A model generated the notes under the pieces. That model ran no database searches. It was not told the origin of the DNA and was given only the letters and a program-made list of their open reading frames with translations. DNA of 64,000 nucleotides from Candidatus Krumholzibacteriia bacterium (GTDB lineage: Bacteria > Krumholzibacteriota > Krumholzibacteriia > G020349025). A program made the translations under genes and the position numbers. The stretch is taken from NCBI GenBank assembly GCA_035649275.1, contig DASRJW010000101.1, positions 210,209 to 274,208 on the forward strand. Reading direction: 5' to 3'. The stretch's first letter is position 1. Every line of letters begins with the position of its first letter. Below, in pieces: positions 26,572-35,050 of this stretch.

Positions 26572-27099
26572 TTGCACAACAGCCGTCGGATTCGTGTGGA
26601 GGGGTTGCCGCGACGACGCTTGCTCCTGGGCTTGCTGGCCAGTTTCCTCTGGGTCTTTTCTTGCGAAGATGACCCACTACCACCCCAAAACCATGAGCAC
26701 CACGACGAGCTCTGCGGCCATGTCGAAGCGCGTGGCCTGGTTCTCGAAACGCAGGGGACGCTCCGTGCCAACACCTGGGACGGCGCCGTCCAGGGCCAAC
26801 TCGAGACACGCGTCAGCGCCTTGCTCCACGACATCGAAGTGATCTTCCTGAGCCCGGACAGCACCCACTTCGTCATTCCTGACTCTTGCGTGGACAACTT
26901 CTTGATCGTTTCCGTCGCCGACACGACGGTGGCGAGCGCCTCGCAGGATCCTGGGGTGCAAACGGCATTTCATCTTTTTGGCAAGCAAGTGGGGACGACG
27001 AACCTGACGGTGGAAGCGTGGCACGGGCCGCACGAGATCCTGAGCGCAGGGCCGATCCCCGTCTCGGTCACCAGTCTGCAGAAACCCGCTGCACCGTAG
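26572..27099 (+). CDS. Hypothetical lipoprotein
   Basis: About 175 residues from TTG 26572. The N-terminus RRRLLLGLLASFLWVFSC ends in a plausible lipobox (V-F-S-C), followed by an acidic CEDDPLPPQ. A His-rich NHEHHDELCGHVEARG stretch could bind metal. The rest alternates short strands and ends with VEAWHGPHEILSAGPIPVSV, resembling an Ig-like or metal-binding periplasmic fold. The start is uncertain: TTG 26518, TTG 26572 and GTG 26593 are in frame, and only the second has a G-rich run (GGGGG) at suitable distance. I do not recognise a family. Confidence 0.5.
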   Translation: MHNSRRIRVEGLPRRRLLLGLLASFLWVFSCEDDPLPPQNHEHHDELCGHVEARGLVLETQGTLRANTWDGAVQGQLETRVSALLHDIEVIFLSPDSTHFVIPDSCVDNFLIVSVADTTVASASQDPGVQTAFHLFGKQVGTTNLTVEAWHGPHEILSAGPIPVSVTSLQKPAAP

Positions 27100-27102
27100 G
27101 GT

Positions 27103-27942
27103 TCAGCGCGAGAGCACGGCCTTCCGCACCAAGGTCACGCCGGGCGCTTCCAGCCGGACGATGTAGAGCCCGGAGGGAGCAGGCCGACCCGCGATGATGC
27201 CATCCCACCGCTCGATGGTGTGCCCGGCACGACGGGGTCCTGTGGCCATCACGCCCACCTCACGCCCGCGTACGTCCCAGACGCTGAGCCGTATCGGCGT
27301 GTCCGTCGGCAGTGCGAGCTCGAGCGAGAAGGCCTGTTGCGCCGGGTTGGGGGTGGGCGCCCCGAGGCTGATTTCGTTCCGGCCATGGAGCGGCGCGTCG
27401 ACCGGCGTCTCGAGCGTGACGTTGTCGAGGACCGGGCCGGTGTCACCGACGTCGAGGCTGTAAAACTCGAGCGTCGTCGAGGTGGTGCCCGCGGTGAACA
27501 CGAAGGTCTTCTCCAGCCAACCCATCCCCCAGGGCCACGCGTGCTCTGCATTGAATTCGTAGTCCTGCGTCTGGCCGGCCGCCGCGACGCGCATGTGCTT
27601 GAGAATGGGGTTCGAGAAAGCGTCCCCGCCCATGAAGAAGTGGACGGTGTACACCCGGCCGGGCTCCGTGGACAGCGTCTGCGCGATGCCGCCCGGCGCC
27701 GACCCGTTGAGAGCGACGCTCCGCACCCCGTCGGCGGCGTTCCAGCGCGTGCCGACATATTCGATGGGGTTGCGCGTCACCACCCAGCCGCTGACGGCGA
27801 CGGACCCGATGGGAACCGTCATGGCCTCGCCCGGATCGGGTCCCGACTCGAAGCTCGCGTTGTCCGTGGTTTCGGCTGCCAATGGCGAAACGGCCAGCGC
27901 CGCGAGCATGCACAGCGAGAACAAACGTCGAGAGTGGTTCAT
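27103..27942 (-). CDS. Secreted choice-of-anchor C (DUF642-like) protein with FlgD-type C-terminal sorting domain
   Basis: 279 residues. It has a signal peptide to about residue 23 (ALAVSPLAAE). Then comes a DUF642/choice-of-anchor C beta-sandwich: NASFESGPDPG, IGSVAVSGWVVTRNPIEYVG, RSVALNGSAPGGIAQTL, and VLDNVTLE at the end. The last ~85 residues match the FlgD/type IX-like C-terminal domain: PNPAQQAFSLELALP, then LSVWDVRGREV, and SGLYIVRLEAPGVTLVRKAVL. The latter is the short-strand pattern used for export or surface attachment. ATG 27942 has GGGGGATGG upstream. It is probably a carbohydrate-binding surface protein. Confidence 0.8.
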   Translation of the reverse strand: MNHSRRLFSLCMLAALAVSPLAAETTDNASFESGPDPGEAMTVPIGSVAVSGWVVTRNPIEYVGTRWNAADGVRSVALNGSAPGGIAQTLSTEPGRVYTVHFFMGGDAFSNPILKHMRVAAAGQTQDYEFNAEHAWPWGMGWLEKTFVFTAGTTSTTLEFYSLDVGDTGPVLDNVTLETPVDAPLHGRNEISLGAPTPNPAQQAFSLELALPTDTPIRLSVWDVRGREVGVMATGPRRAGHTIERWDGIIAGRPAPSGLYIVRLEAPGVTLVRKAVLSR

Positions 27943-28299
27943 GACCCATCCCCCTGGGCGCGCGTTTTTCGTTCCGGCCCGGCGCGGGGCCGCCCGAAGT
28001 GGGGTCTGCCAGCATTCTACTCCGGCGCGCCCAGGACGACAACCTCAGCAAATCCCTTCGCGCTGCAGTCCACGCGCACCGTTGCGGAATGGGCCCGCTA
28101 CCGGTGCACGACGCCTCCTCATGGGTCGCGACGAAACGATCCGTACTCCTGCGCAGCGAATTGAAGGAGAACCTCGGCGAATCATGCAGGCCCATTCGCC
28201 GCAATGTCGCTGCGTGGTACGTTTGATGCACTTTCCGCCGCAACAAATCAACGGAACCGAAGAACGAGACCATGAGGTCTCTCGCGAAGGAGTGCGGGG
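27943..28299. other. 357-bp divergent intergenic region
   Basis: This region separates the minus-strand DUF642 gene from the plus-strand lipoprotein gene and should hold both promoters. I see no convincing -10/-35 pair, operator or RNA structure. An AAGGAG lies just before the ATG at 28300. Confidence 0.4.
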
Positions 28300-29016
28300 A
28301 TGAGGCGGGGAAGTCTTGCTCTATTCGGACTGATGACGGGTCTCGTTGCTGCGTGGGGCTGCCTGCAGAGCCCGACGAACAACGGTCCGGCCGAGGAACC
28401 CATCGACATGGCGGCGTTCGAGAAGGCCCGGGCGGCCGCCGAGGCCGTGGTGGCCGGCACGGGCAACGGTGCCCCGCCAGGCGCCCATTACAACTTGAAC
28501 CTGATCGGTGTGCCGAAGACGAAAACTGCCGACATGAGCGGGAACGAGGGGCATCGGATCTTCATCACCCTCGATGGGCGAACGAGGATCCTCCTGGGCC
28601 CAGGCGAGTACGGTGTGATCGACGCCAACGGGACGGACGGCACCGCCTCCTTCACCCTGCCCAATCCGGATCCAGACAACAACGGCATCACGGATTACTC
28701 GGTGTTCGCGCGCGCGCTCGGCAAGCCGGGCGGCTCGGGATCGATGTCGACCTGCGCCACGGACCCCACGACGGGGGAGGAATGGTGCAGCATCTACTCG
28801 ATGGTCATGGTGCGGGACAAGGGCAAGCAGACCTTCGAGAACTACTCTCGCGAGCTCCTGTACGTGTTCGTCGACCTCGACGGCGACGGCATCGTGGACC
28901 GCGTCCCCCTGTTCGACAACCGGCTGCAGGGTTACTACTGGGAGTACGACAACCTCGGGCTCAAGCTCGTGCAGTTGCGCTTCTACGAAGTACCTACGGA
29001 TGTCACCACGCCGTAG
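28300..29016 (+). CDS. Hypothetical lipoprotein
   Basis: 238 residues. The signal peptide ends in AWGC, so Cys near residue 21 is likely lipidated. The mature part has a charged helix near residue 40, then a beta-rich region with NPDPDNNGITDYSVFARALG and YVFVDLDGDGIVDRVP (about residues 185-200), Asp-rich loops like calcium-binding thrombospondin-type-3 or EF-like turns. Cysteines at CATDPTTGEEWC could form a disulfide. ATG 28300 has AAGGAG 9 nt upstream. I do not recognise a family. Confidence 0.65.
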   Translation: MRRGSLALFGLMTGLVAAWGCLQSPTNNGPAEEPIDMAAFEKARAAAEAVVAGTGNGAPPGAHYNLNLIGVPKTKTADMSGNEGHRIFITLDGRTRILLGPGEYGVIDANGTDGTASFTLPNPDPDNNGITDYSVFARALGKPGGSGSMSTCATDPTTGEEWCSIYSMVMVRDKGKQTFENYSRELLYVFVDLDGDGIVDRVPLFDNRLQGYYWEYDNLGLKLVQLRFYEVPTDVTTP

Positions 29017-29032
29017 GGCCTGCAGCCAAGGC

Positions 29033-29065
29033 GACCCCGGCCGGAGCCTCGCTGCGGCCGGGGTC
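29033..29065 (+). terminator. Intrinsic-type hairpin after the 28300 lipoprotein gene
   Basis: A 10-bp GC-rich perfect stem (GACCCCGGCC and GGCCGGGGTC, 13-nt loop) starts 17 bp after the stop, with a short GTTTCCC after it. Weak T-run, so a partial terminator. Confidence 0.6.
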
Positions 29066-29107
29066 TCGCCGTTTCCCGTCACTGGAGGATCAATGCCGGT
29101 TGCATCA

Positions 29108-29138
29108 CCGGCGGATCGGGACAACCCCGATCCGCCGG
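29108..29138. terminator. Strong symmetrical hairpin between convergent genes
   Basis: A 13-bp perfect stem (CCGGCGGATCGGG and CCCGATCCGCCGG, 5-nt loop) lies between the convergent genes ending at 29016 and 29158. Position and symmetry suit a bidirectional terminator; no T-run is seen on either side. Confidence 0.55.
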
Positions 29139-29157
29139 CGTGTAGGATCCGCGCTGA

Positions 29158-29718
29158 TCACGGACCAAAGGCTTGCATGAGGCCGACGCGGAGCGTGATG
29201 TGGCTGAAGTCGCTCACGATGCCGTACCAGACTTCGGTCAAGAACGTCGTGCGCGGGCCGAGCGGCGTGGCCAAGCCCCCGCCGAGGTCGAGGCCGACCT
29301 TGCTCGACGAGTCATCGCCCGTCATGGTGCCACCGGTGAACGGATCGACCGTCTCGACCTCGACGTTCAGGAGGTTGAGGGCCAAGCCGCCGCCGGCGAA
29401 GGGCCGGAGCTTGGGGTTGGGGATCGGGAAGTAGTACTTGGCCCGAGCGCCGATCGCGATGTCGCGCACCGACACCGAGCCGCTGAAGAAATCCTCCGAC
29501 TTGGACCAGTAGTCCACCCGTGGTTCCACGTGCAGGTTGGGCACGATGCTGCCCAGGTCGAGGAAGGCACCGACGCCGAAGGTGGCGTCCATGTCCTCGG
29601 GGCTCACGATGCCGACGGCGAACCCGGCACCCTTCAGACCTATGTCCGCCTGTGCCACTGCAGATTGGCACCACAAAGAGCAGAGCGCGAACGTCAGGAG
29701 CAGCGCATACCGGCGCAT
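29158..29718 (-). CDS. Outer membrane beta-barrel protein (OmpW/OprF-like)
   Basis: 186 residues with a signal peptide ending VAQ near residue 22 and regular amphipathic strands (FGVGAFLDLGSIVPNLHVEP, IAIGARAKYYFPIPN, RPFAGGGLALNLLNVEVE), ending ITLRVGLMQAFGP. This is a small barrel similar in build to the other two in the window. ATG 29718 follows AGGGAGG by 5 nt; the longer frame to 29874 has no ribosome-binding site and no signal peptide at its start. Confidence 0.78.
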   Translation of the reverse strand: MRRYALLLTFALCSLWCQSAVAQADIGLKGAGFAVGIVSPEDMDATFGVGAFLDLGSIVPNLHVEPRVDYWSKSEDFFSGSVSVRDIAIGARAKYYFPIPNPKLRPFAGGGLALNLLNVEVETVDPFTGGTMTGDDSSSKVGLDLGGGLATPLGPRTTFLTEVWYGIVSDFSHITLRVGLMQAFGP

Positions 29719-29874
29719 GATTCCTCCCTGATCCGTTGATCCCCTGGCCATCCGCGACCAGGGAGGAGACTTCTCGATCGTGGGCTTTCGCTGGCAACTC
29801 CTGAGCGGGCGGCGCCCCCCCAGGATCCATTGTCTCCGTAGGTCGGGTTCAGCACGTCGCGTGCCCGTGGTCAC

Positions 29875-30582
29875 TCAAGGGGTCATGTAGACGGAATGGG
29901 TCGCATAGTTCGAGTCGGGGTACGAAGCGTAGAGCAGGGTTCCGTCGCGGATCGTGTGGATGAGGCTATCCGCGATCTCCGGGCGCACCACGGGACAGCC
30001 GAAGCTGCGCCCGAGGCGGCCGTAACGGGCGGCGAACTGTTCGCTCACGTAGGCGGCCCCATGCAGCACGATAGCGCGTTCCTCGGCGCGGTCGTTGATG
30101 CCAGGCTCCAGCCCTTCGAGACGAAGCGAGATGCCATGCTCGCCCACGTACTCCACACCGGTCCGGAACACACCGAGGGACGACTGGTGGCTGCCGGCGT
30201 CGTTCGAGAAAACGCGCGCCTCGTTCTCGCCACTCTCCCGGCCATGGGCGACGAGCTCGTGGAACAGCACCTGGCGATGCTCGAGGTCGAGCACCCACAA
30301 GCGCTTCTCGGTGGACGGCAGGGAGTAATCGATGATGGTGAGGAGCGGCCGCACGACCTCGCCCCGCAGCCGGGCGCGCGTGTGGGCACGCAGCGCCAGC
30401 GCCAGCGTGCGGTCGGAAAGTCCCGGGACGACCCAACGAGCCGGGGCGCTCCGGGAACTGCCGCGCGGTGTGTGGCGCTCGGCCCGCGTCTCGGCGGCGA
30501 ACGCGCCTCCAGCCATGACGATCCCCACCAGGAGGCCGAGAACCGGGGAGACATGGCAGCGCTGCTTCCAGGCTTCGCGCAT
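29875..30582 (-). CDS. Murein L,D-transpeptidase catalytic-domain family protein
   Basis: 235 residues with a signal peptide (VLGLLVGIVMAGGAFAAE). The exported domain has DYSLPSTEKRLWVLDL, then LHGAAYVSEQ and RLGRSFGCPVVRPEIA, giving the catalytic Cys (near residue 195) in the S-x-G-C motif of the YkuD-like family, and a conserved His upstream. Such enzymes form or remodel 3-3 peptidoglycan cross-links or anchor lipoproteins. The start is 8 nt after the stop of the larger transpeptidase gene, so the two are probably one operon. Confidence 0.85.
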   Translation of the reverse strand: MREAWKQRCHVSPVLGLLVGIVMAGGAFAAETRAERHTPRGSSRSAPARWVVPGLSDRTLALALRAHTRARLRGEVVRPLLTIIDYSLPSTEKRLWVLDLEHRQVLFHELVAHGRESGENEARVFSNDAGSHQSSLGVFRTGVEYVGEHGISLRLEGLEPGINDRAEERAIVLHGAAYVSEQFAARYGRLGRSFGCPVVRPEIADSLIHTIRDGTLLYASYPDSNYATHSVYMTP

Positions 30583-30590
30583 GGGGGCTT

Positions 30591-32297
30591 TCACCTCGCT
30601 CCTGAAACGGCGGCGGCGCGCGACACGACGCGGGGCTGGAACTGGAACGGACGGTCGAGGGCGGCGAGGAAGGCCGCGTCGCGCCCGTACACGTCGTCGT
30701 AGAAGCGCGGCCAGTCGTCGCCGGGGCCCACGACGGCGGTCCAGTAGGTGAGGAGCACCGGGATGGGGCGCTTCAACGTCACGTTTTGCGTGCGGCCGGT
30801 CGCGAGCGCCGCTTCCACTTTCTCCTTCGACCAGTTCACCGAATCGTCCAGCACCAGAACGGCGAGATCGACGATGCCCTCGACGCGGATGCAACCATGG
30901 CTGAAGGTGCGCCCCTCGGCGGCAAACAGATTCCTTTGCGGCGTATCGTGCAGGTAGACCGAGTGCGGGTTCGGGAACATGAGCTTGAGGCGCCCGAGCG
31001 GGTTGTTCGGCCCGGGGGGCTGCACGATCTGCCCGCCGACCTCCTGGTATCCCTTGCGCTCCAGGTAGTGCGGGTCCCGCCGCATGCCCGGGATGACATC
31101 GCTCTTCATGATCCCCGGCGGTATGGTCCAAGAAGGGTTCAACACGACGTACGTCATCTCCGCGCGAAAAATCGGTGTCTGCGTGAACGCCTTGCCGACG
31201 ATGACCTTCGACACGAACCGAGTGCGACCCTCGTCGACGTAATAGACGCGAAATCCCGGGATGTTCACGAGCACGAATCGCGCCGGCAGATCCTGCAGGA
31301 GCAGGCGGCCGCGCTCCAGGGAGCAACGCAGCTGGGAGATACGGATTGCAACCGGTACGTTGAGCGCCAGTAGCGTGCCCTTGCCAAGGACACCGTCGGG
31401 GTTCAGTCCGTGCCGCTCCTGGAAATTCCGCACCGCGGTGACGAGCACCGAGTCGTAGACGGCGGTGGACTCGAGGGGCGGTGAGGTCGTCTCGCCTTCG
31501 ACCGCAAGGCGCTGGCGTAGCGCCGGCAAGCGGGAATCCTCTTCTCCGGGCCGGAGCGTCGGGCCTTCGGGCAGGCTCTTCCAGCCGCCCGCGGCCTCGA
31601 TGTCGCGGTACGTCTGGAGCGCGCGCCGCAAGGCGCCGTACATCCGATGCTGGGGCCGCAGGGAATCGAGCACGGCAGCGACCCGGTGCTCGTCCAGCAT
31701 CCGCTCCAGGACCAAGGCGGGCGGTCCGCTGATCGCCGCCTCCAGGTCCGGGAGGAACTTCCAATCCGGCTCGACGGTGGCCTGGTCCACCTTCCCGAAG
31801 CGCAGGTGGTAGGCGAGTCGGATGACGCCGTCCGTCGCCAGCATGTCGAAATCGGCGTCGCTCTCCGGGCTCGACGACGAGTGCAGCAGCTTGTCGAGCG
31901 CGGCAACGTGATAGTCGCGCGGGTCGAGACCGTCGCCGGCGCTCCCGCGCAGTGCGGCGAGGAGATCCGTTCGCGTTTGCGCCTCGGTCCAGGCCGGCCG
32001 GAAGCCACGGCGCTCGTAGAAGTCTGGGAGGACCACGACCGAGGCGATCGTCTCACCCGAGATCTGCACGGGAGCGCTATTGCGTATCTGATCGACCCGT
32101 ACCTGCAGGATGGTGGGACACTCGTGCGCCGGCTCGCTGGCTGCGGCTGCGACACACGCCGCGAGCGCGAGACCGCAGAGAGCACGAGCGACAATCGTGG
32201 GTTCGAGAGCCAGCGATCCGATGCGAGGGCCTCCCGGTTCCGGTACTCGCGGACGCCTGGAACTGGACGAATCCCCCCCGCCCCCGAGGGGGCGCAT
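30591..32297 (-). CDS. L,D-transpeptidase (LdtD/YcbB type)
   Basis: About 568 residues. A hydrophobic signal segment (ARALCGLALAACVAAAA) near residues 38-54 is followed by a scaffold domain with RRGFRPAWTE. A peptidoglycan-binding unit (YDSVLVTAVRNFQERHGL, NPDGVLGKGTLLALN) follows, and then the YkuD catalytic domain. The latter shows NPSWTIPPGIMKSD, VYLHDTP and the signature SHGCIRVE, with the catalytic Cys near residue 469. Enzymes of this type create 3-3 cross-links in murein and can confer beta-lactam tolerance. The start is uncertain. ATG 32297 is the last ATG before the signal segment and has no clear ribosome-binding site. A 22-nt spacing pattern of GC-rich repeats precedes it. Confidence 0.85.
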   Translation of the reverse strand: MRPLGGGGDSSSSRRPRVPEPGGPRIGSLALEPTIVARALCGLALAACVAAAASEPAHECPTILQVRVDQIRNSAPVQISGETIASVVVLPDFYERRGFRPAWTEAQTRTDLLAALRGSAGDGLDPRDYHVAALDKLLHSSSSPESDADFDMLATDGVIRLAYHLRFGKVDQATVEPDWKFLPDLEAAISGPPALVLERMLDEHRVAAVLDSLRPQHRMYGALRRALQTYRDIEAAGGWKSLPEGPTLRPGEEDSRLPALRQRLAVEGETTSPPLESTAVYDSVLVTAVRNFQERHGLNPDGVLGKGTLLALNVPVAIRISQLRCSLERGRLLLQDLPARFVLVNIPGFRVYYVDEGRTRFVSKVIVGKAFTQTPIFRAEMTYVVLNPSWTIPPGIMKSDVIPGMRRDPHYLERKGYQEVGGQIVQPPGPNNPLGRLKLMFPNPHSVYLHDTPQRNLFAAEGRTFSHGCIRVEGIVDLAVLVLDDSVNWSKEKVEAALATGRTQNVTLKRPIPVLLTYWTAVVGPGDDWPRFYDDVYGRDAAFLAALDRPFQFQPRVVSRAAAVSGAR

Positions 32298-32502
32298 TCT
32301 GGCATCGGAACGGCGATCGACGCAACACCTGGGAGGCCGGCAACGGCCGCGGTCAAGCCCGCCGTCAGGGCCTGAGGAATGGACATCGGTAGGCGCACTG
32401 CATCCGTAGTGCCGGGGCGTCATCGCCGCCGGCGCCAAGGCGCGTACTCCACGACGCCGACGCCCTCTCACGTCGCTTGCGCCGAAGAGACCGGAGCGCC
32501 AC

Positions 32503-32682
32503 TCACTGGGAGGAGGCGCTCTTCGGGGAGGAGGTGCTCTTCGTCTTGGCCTTCAGGACTGCCCCAGCGGCGAGAAGACCCACGGGGATGATCCATCCCG
32601 GCAGGTCGAATCGACTCATGCCGACGATGAGGAGGACGAGGACCGCGATCATGATGAGCGCGCGGATACCGCCGAAGCTCAT
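32503..32682 (-). CDS. Small two-TM membrane protein
   Basis: 59 residues: hydrophobic segments at about 5-22 and 27-45 with a short loop, then a Ser/Lys-rich tail (KAKTKSTSSPKSASSQ). ATG 32682 is preceded by GGAAGGAGCAGCC, a good ribosome-binding site, which favours translation despite the small size. It lies between the transpeptidase gene and a VOC-family pseudogene. Function unknown. Confidence 0.6.
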   Translation of the reverse strand: MSFGGIRALIMIAVLVLLIVGMSRFDLPGWIIPVGLLAAGAVLKAKTKSTSSPKSASSQ

Positions 32683-32947
32683 GGCTGCTCCTTCCAAGGC
32701 GATTGTGCACAGAATGTCGAGGCAGAGTCCGGGTGAAGCACAGGACGTGCCGGAGCGAATGCAGTGTTTCGCGTTACCCGCTCGCCGCCATGATTTGCAC
32801 TGCTGAATCGCCAAAAGGAAACAATGGCACGCCTATTGTCTGGAGTCAATCAATGAGAAGGTATTGCATCCTGCTGGCCCTGACTATTCACGAAGCGTAG
32901 CCAACACGAAAGCCTCCGCGTGCGAGAACGGAAGTAGGTCGAACGCT
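32683..32947. other. 265-bp intergenic region
   Basis: This region holds the promoter and ribosome-binding site of the 32503 gene on the minus strand. On the plus strand, TGGCACG at 32825 with TTGT 4 nt later resembles a sigma54 element but lacks the -12 GC and has no gene after it. Nothing else is recognised. Confidence 0.3.
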
Positions 32948-33218
32948 TCAGCCGATCTGCTCGGCCAGCGCGACGATGATGCCCTCCGGGCCGCTCAGCG
33001 CTGATTGCCGTCGGCCTGTGGAACTTGACTAGCTCAAGCCGGCCGTGGCCGTCCAGGGTCCGCATCATTGCGATATCGTTTCGGACACCGTCGAGCCCGA
33101 CGACGCGGTCTACCCACCGTCCCTCGACAGTCATCTCGCCCTCCAGCTCCAGACCAAGTTCGACAAAGAACGCGGTAACAGCCTTGAGGTCGTCGACAAC
33201 GATGAGGACGTTGTCCAT
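32948..33218 (-). pseudogene. VOC/glyoxalase-family gene with internal deletion
   Basis: The first ~72 codons read a normal VOC N-terminal half (MDNVLIVVDDLKAVTAFFVE, VEGRWVDRVVGLDGVRND, HGRLELVKFHRP). At TAISAE the frame shifts, and the +1 frame gives GPEGIIVALAEQIG followed by a stop at 32948, the usual C-terminus of this family. About 45 to 50 central residues are missing, so the two halves no longer form the paired beta-alpha-beta-beta-beta metal site. A longer readout in the original frame to 32850 is just frameshifted noise. Most likely inactive. Confidence 0.75.
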
Positions 33219-33228
33219 CCGTAGAATC

Positions 33229-35022
33229 TCACCGCAAGAGCAACGCCTTCCGGCTCACGCTGCCACAGGCCGAATCGAGATGGAAAAAGAAGAGACCGTG
33301 AGGTAGGTTGCGGGCGTCGAATGAGACTGCGTGGGGGCCAGCCGACTCCACTGCGTTCCTGAGCAGTGCGACCCTTCGCCCCGCGGCATCGTGCAGCGTG
33401 ATCTCGACCCGGCACTGACCGGGGAGCTCGTAATGGAGGACCGTCCCGCGACGGAATGGGTTCGGTATGCTCCAGAGTTGCAAGGACACGCGCCCCTGGC
33501 CGGCGGCGAACTCCCCGGTGGCGCTGGTCGGCGAGATCTGTAGGTCCCAGGCGCGCGACTCGGTCATCCATGCTTCGCGCGCCGGCTCGTCGCGGACGAG
33601 CGGGGTCGGATCCGTCACGCGCACCGAAAGAGCGTGCTGGCCCGGAGGGAAGTGGTAAGCGGCTACCTGCAGGCTCTCCTGCGCCGCGCCGGCAATTGGC
33701 TCGCCATCGAGGAACCACTGAATCTCGAGCTCGTGGCCCACGGGGTCGATGGGGTCGACGAAGACGAGAGGCGGATCGACGAGCGCTGTGCCGGTGGGTG
33801 TCGAGCCGTCGATCGGCCGAATCGCCTGATAAAAGTCCAGGATGAGGCCTTCACACGAGGGCAAGTTGAACGGGCGCCCCAAGACGCGCATCTTGGAGGC
33901 GATCGTGGGTCGGTAGATCCCGTACTGGGTGTAGTAAGCGCCCTCGAAGGTGCTCACCAGACCGTCGAACCCGAAGCCTGGATCGCCGAGCCAGCTCGCC
34001 CACTTCGTGCCCGCGGCAGCCATCGCTGCGGCATCGAGAATGCTGACGTTGCGCTCGACGAGCTCCGGCCCTGCGTACGTCGTCCCGTCTCCGTAGTCGT
34101 ACTCGTCGGCCAGCTCCCCCAGGCTATGCCCCATTTCGTGGATGGCGATCTCGGGAGCGGCGCTGTTGCCTCCCGAGTAGGTGGCGACGTCGCTGCCGGT
34201 GTATCCCGCACCGCCATATTTGCTGGAATTCGCCACCGCCAGGAGCTGATCCACTTCTGGGGCCGCGGCTGCGCAATCCTTCGCTTTGGCGACATCCACG
34301 CAGAGCAGCCGCTCGATCCCTGAGCAAAAGAAGCCCATGTCCAGAGCCGTATCGCGGTCGATTCCCTCCACCGGATCGTTGTCCACTCCCGACATGTTCG
34401 AGACGACGTCGACTCGGTGGGCGTTGAACAGGTTGCGGTAGGTCACGAACGGTTCCTGCGCGAGCAGAGTATTGAGCGCGGTTTGACAATGCACCTCGTA
34501 ATTGCCGAGCTCGTTCAGGACGTACCCATCCCCCACGAAAACCAGATCGATCCGGTTGGATGGCGGACCATTGTCGAGGATCGTCGTGACTTGCACCAGT
34601 GCATGCGCCTCGGGTCGGCCTGCGGGTCGCGGCAGGAGGGTGCGGCCGCCCGTCAGCGCCCCGTGTTCATCGAGGCCGTCGTAGTAGACCCCCTCCATCT
34701 CCAGGCGCGGGAGCGGGGATCCGTCCAGGATCACCTCGAGCCAGAGCGCACCGCCGCGGCGAGCGGCGGCAGGGACCGGCCCGAAGGTGGTTTCCAGCTC
34801 GCCTTCCTTCGGCACGACCGAGAGCGGTCCGAAGGGGCCGGCAATGACGTTGCCTCCCGAGGCAGCATCGTAGAGGCTGAACACGAGAACCACCGGTGCG
34901 TCGGTCGGAGCGAGAGACTTGCCGAAGAGCGAGCTCCGGAAGGTCAGCATCTCCGTCTCGCGCCCGAATGCCACACGAGCGGGCAGGGAGGCCAACAGCA
35001 AGAGGAACACCAGACGCCACAT
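33229..35022 (-). CDS. Secreted M64-family metallopeptidase with C-terminal sorting domain
   Basis: 597 residues. A signal peptide (VFLLLLASLPARVAFG) leads into an N-terminal beta domain. The M64 (IgA peptidase-like) catalytic region begins with NRIDLVFVGDGYV (about residue 156 on). It contains HEMGHSLGELADEY at 295-308, giving zinc ligands His295 and His299 with Glu296 as base and a downstream Glu/Asp cluster. After an Ig-like unit (IDPVGHELEIQWFLDGEPI) the last ~85 residues are a FlgD/type IX-like domain: IPNPFRRGTVLHYELPG, ITLHDAAGRRVALL, LPHGLFFFHLD and the basic end RKALLLR. It is probably secreted to the cell surface or medium. ATG 35022 starts at the signal peptide; the longer frame to 35112 is not supported. 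Confidence 0.88.
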   Translation of the reverse strand: MWRLVFLLLLASLPARVAFGRETEMLTFRSSLFGKSLAPTDAPVVLVFSLYDAASGGNVIAGPFGPLSVVPKEGELETTFGPVPAAARRGGALWLEVILDGSPLPRLEMEGVYYDGLDEHGALTGGRTLLPRPAGRPEAHALVQVTTILDNGPPSNRIDLVFVGDGYVLNELGNYEVHCQTALNTLLAQEPFVTYRNLFNAHRVDVVSNMSGVDNDPVEGIDRDTALDMGFFCSGIERLLCVDVAKAKDCAAAAPEVDQLLAVANSSKYGGAGYTGSDVATYSGGNSAAPEIAIHEMGHSLGELADEYDYGDGTTYAGPELVERNVSILDAAAMAAAGTKWASWLGDPGFGFDGLVSTFEGAYYTQYGIYRPTIASKMRVLGRPFNLPSCEGLILDFYQAIRPIDGSTPTGTALVDPPLVFVDPIDPVGHELEIQWFLDGEPIAGAAQESLQVAAYHFPPGQHALSVRVTDPTPLVRDEPAREAWMTESRAWDLQISPTSATGEFAAGQGRVSLQLWSIPNPFRRGTVLHYELPGQCRVEITLHDAAGRRVALLRNAVESAGPHAVSFDARNLPHGLFFFHLDSACGSVSRKALLLR

Positions 35023-35050
35023 ACGCTCAGTATAACGCACACTGCGCGCC

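Noticed and set aside
32825-32840. TGGCACG-N4-TTGT, resembling a sigma54 promoter on the plus strand
   Set aside because: The -12 GC is GT and only a 15-codon reading frame follows. One mismatch at an almost invariant position makes chance more likely.
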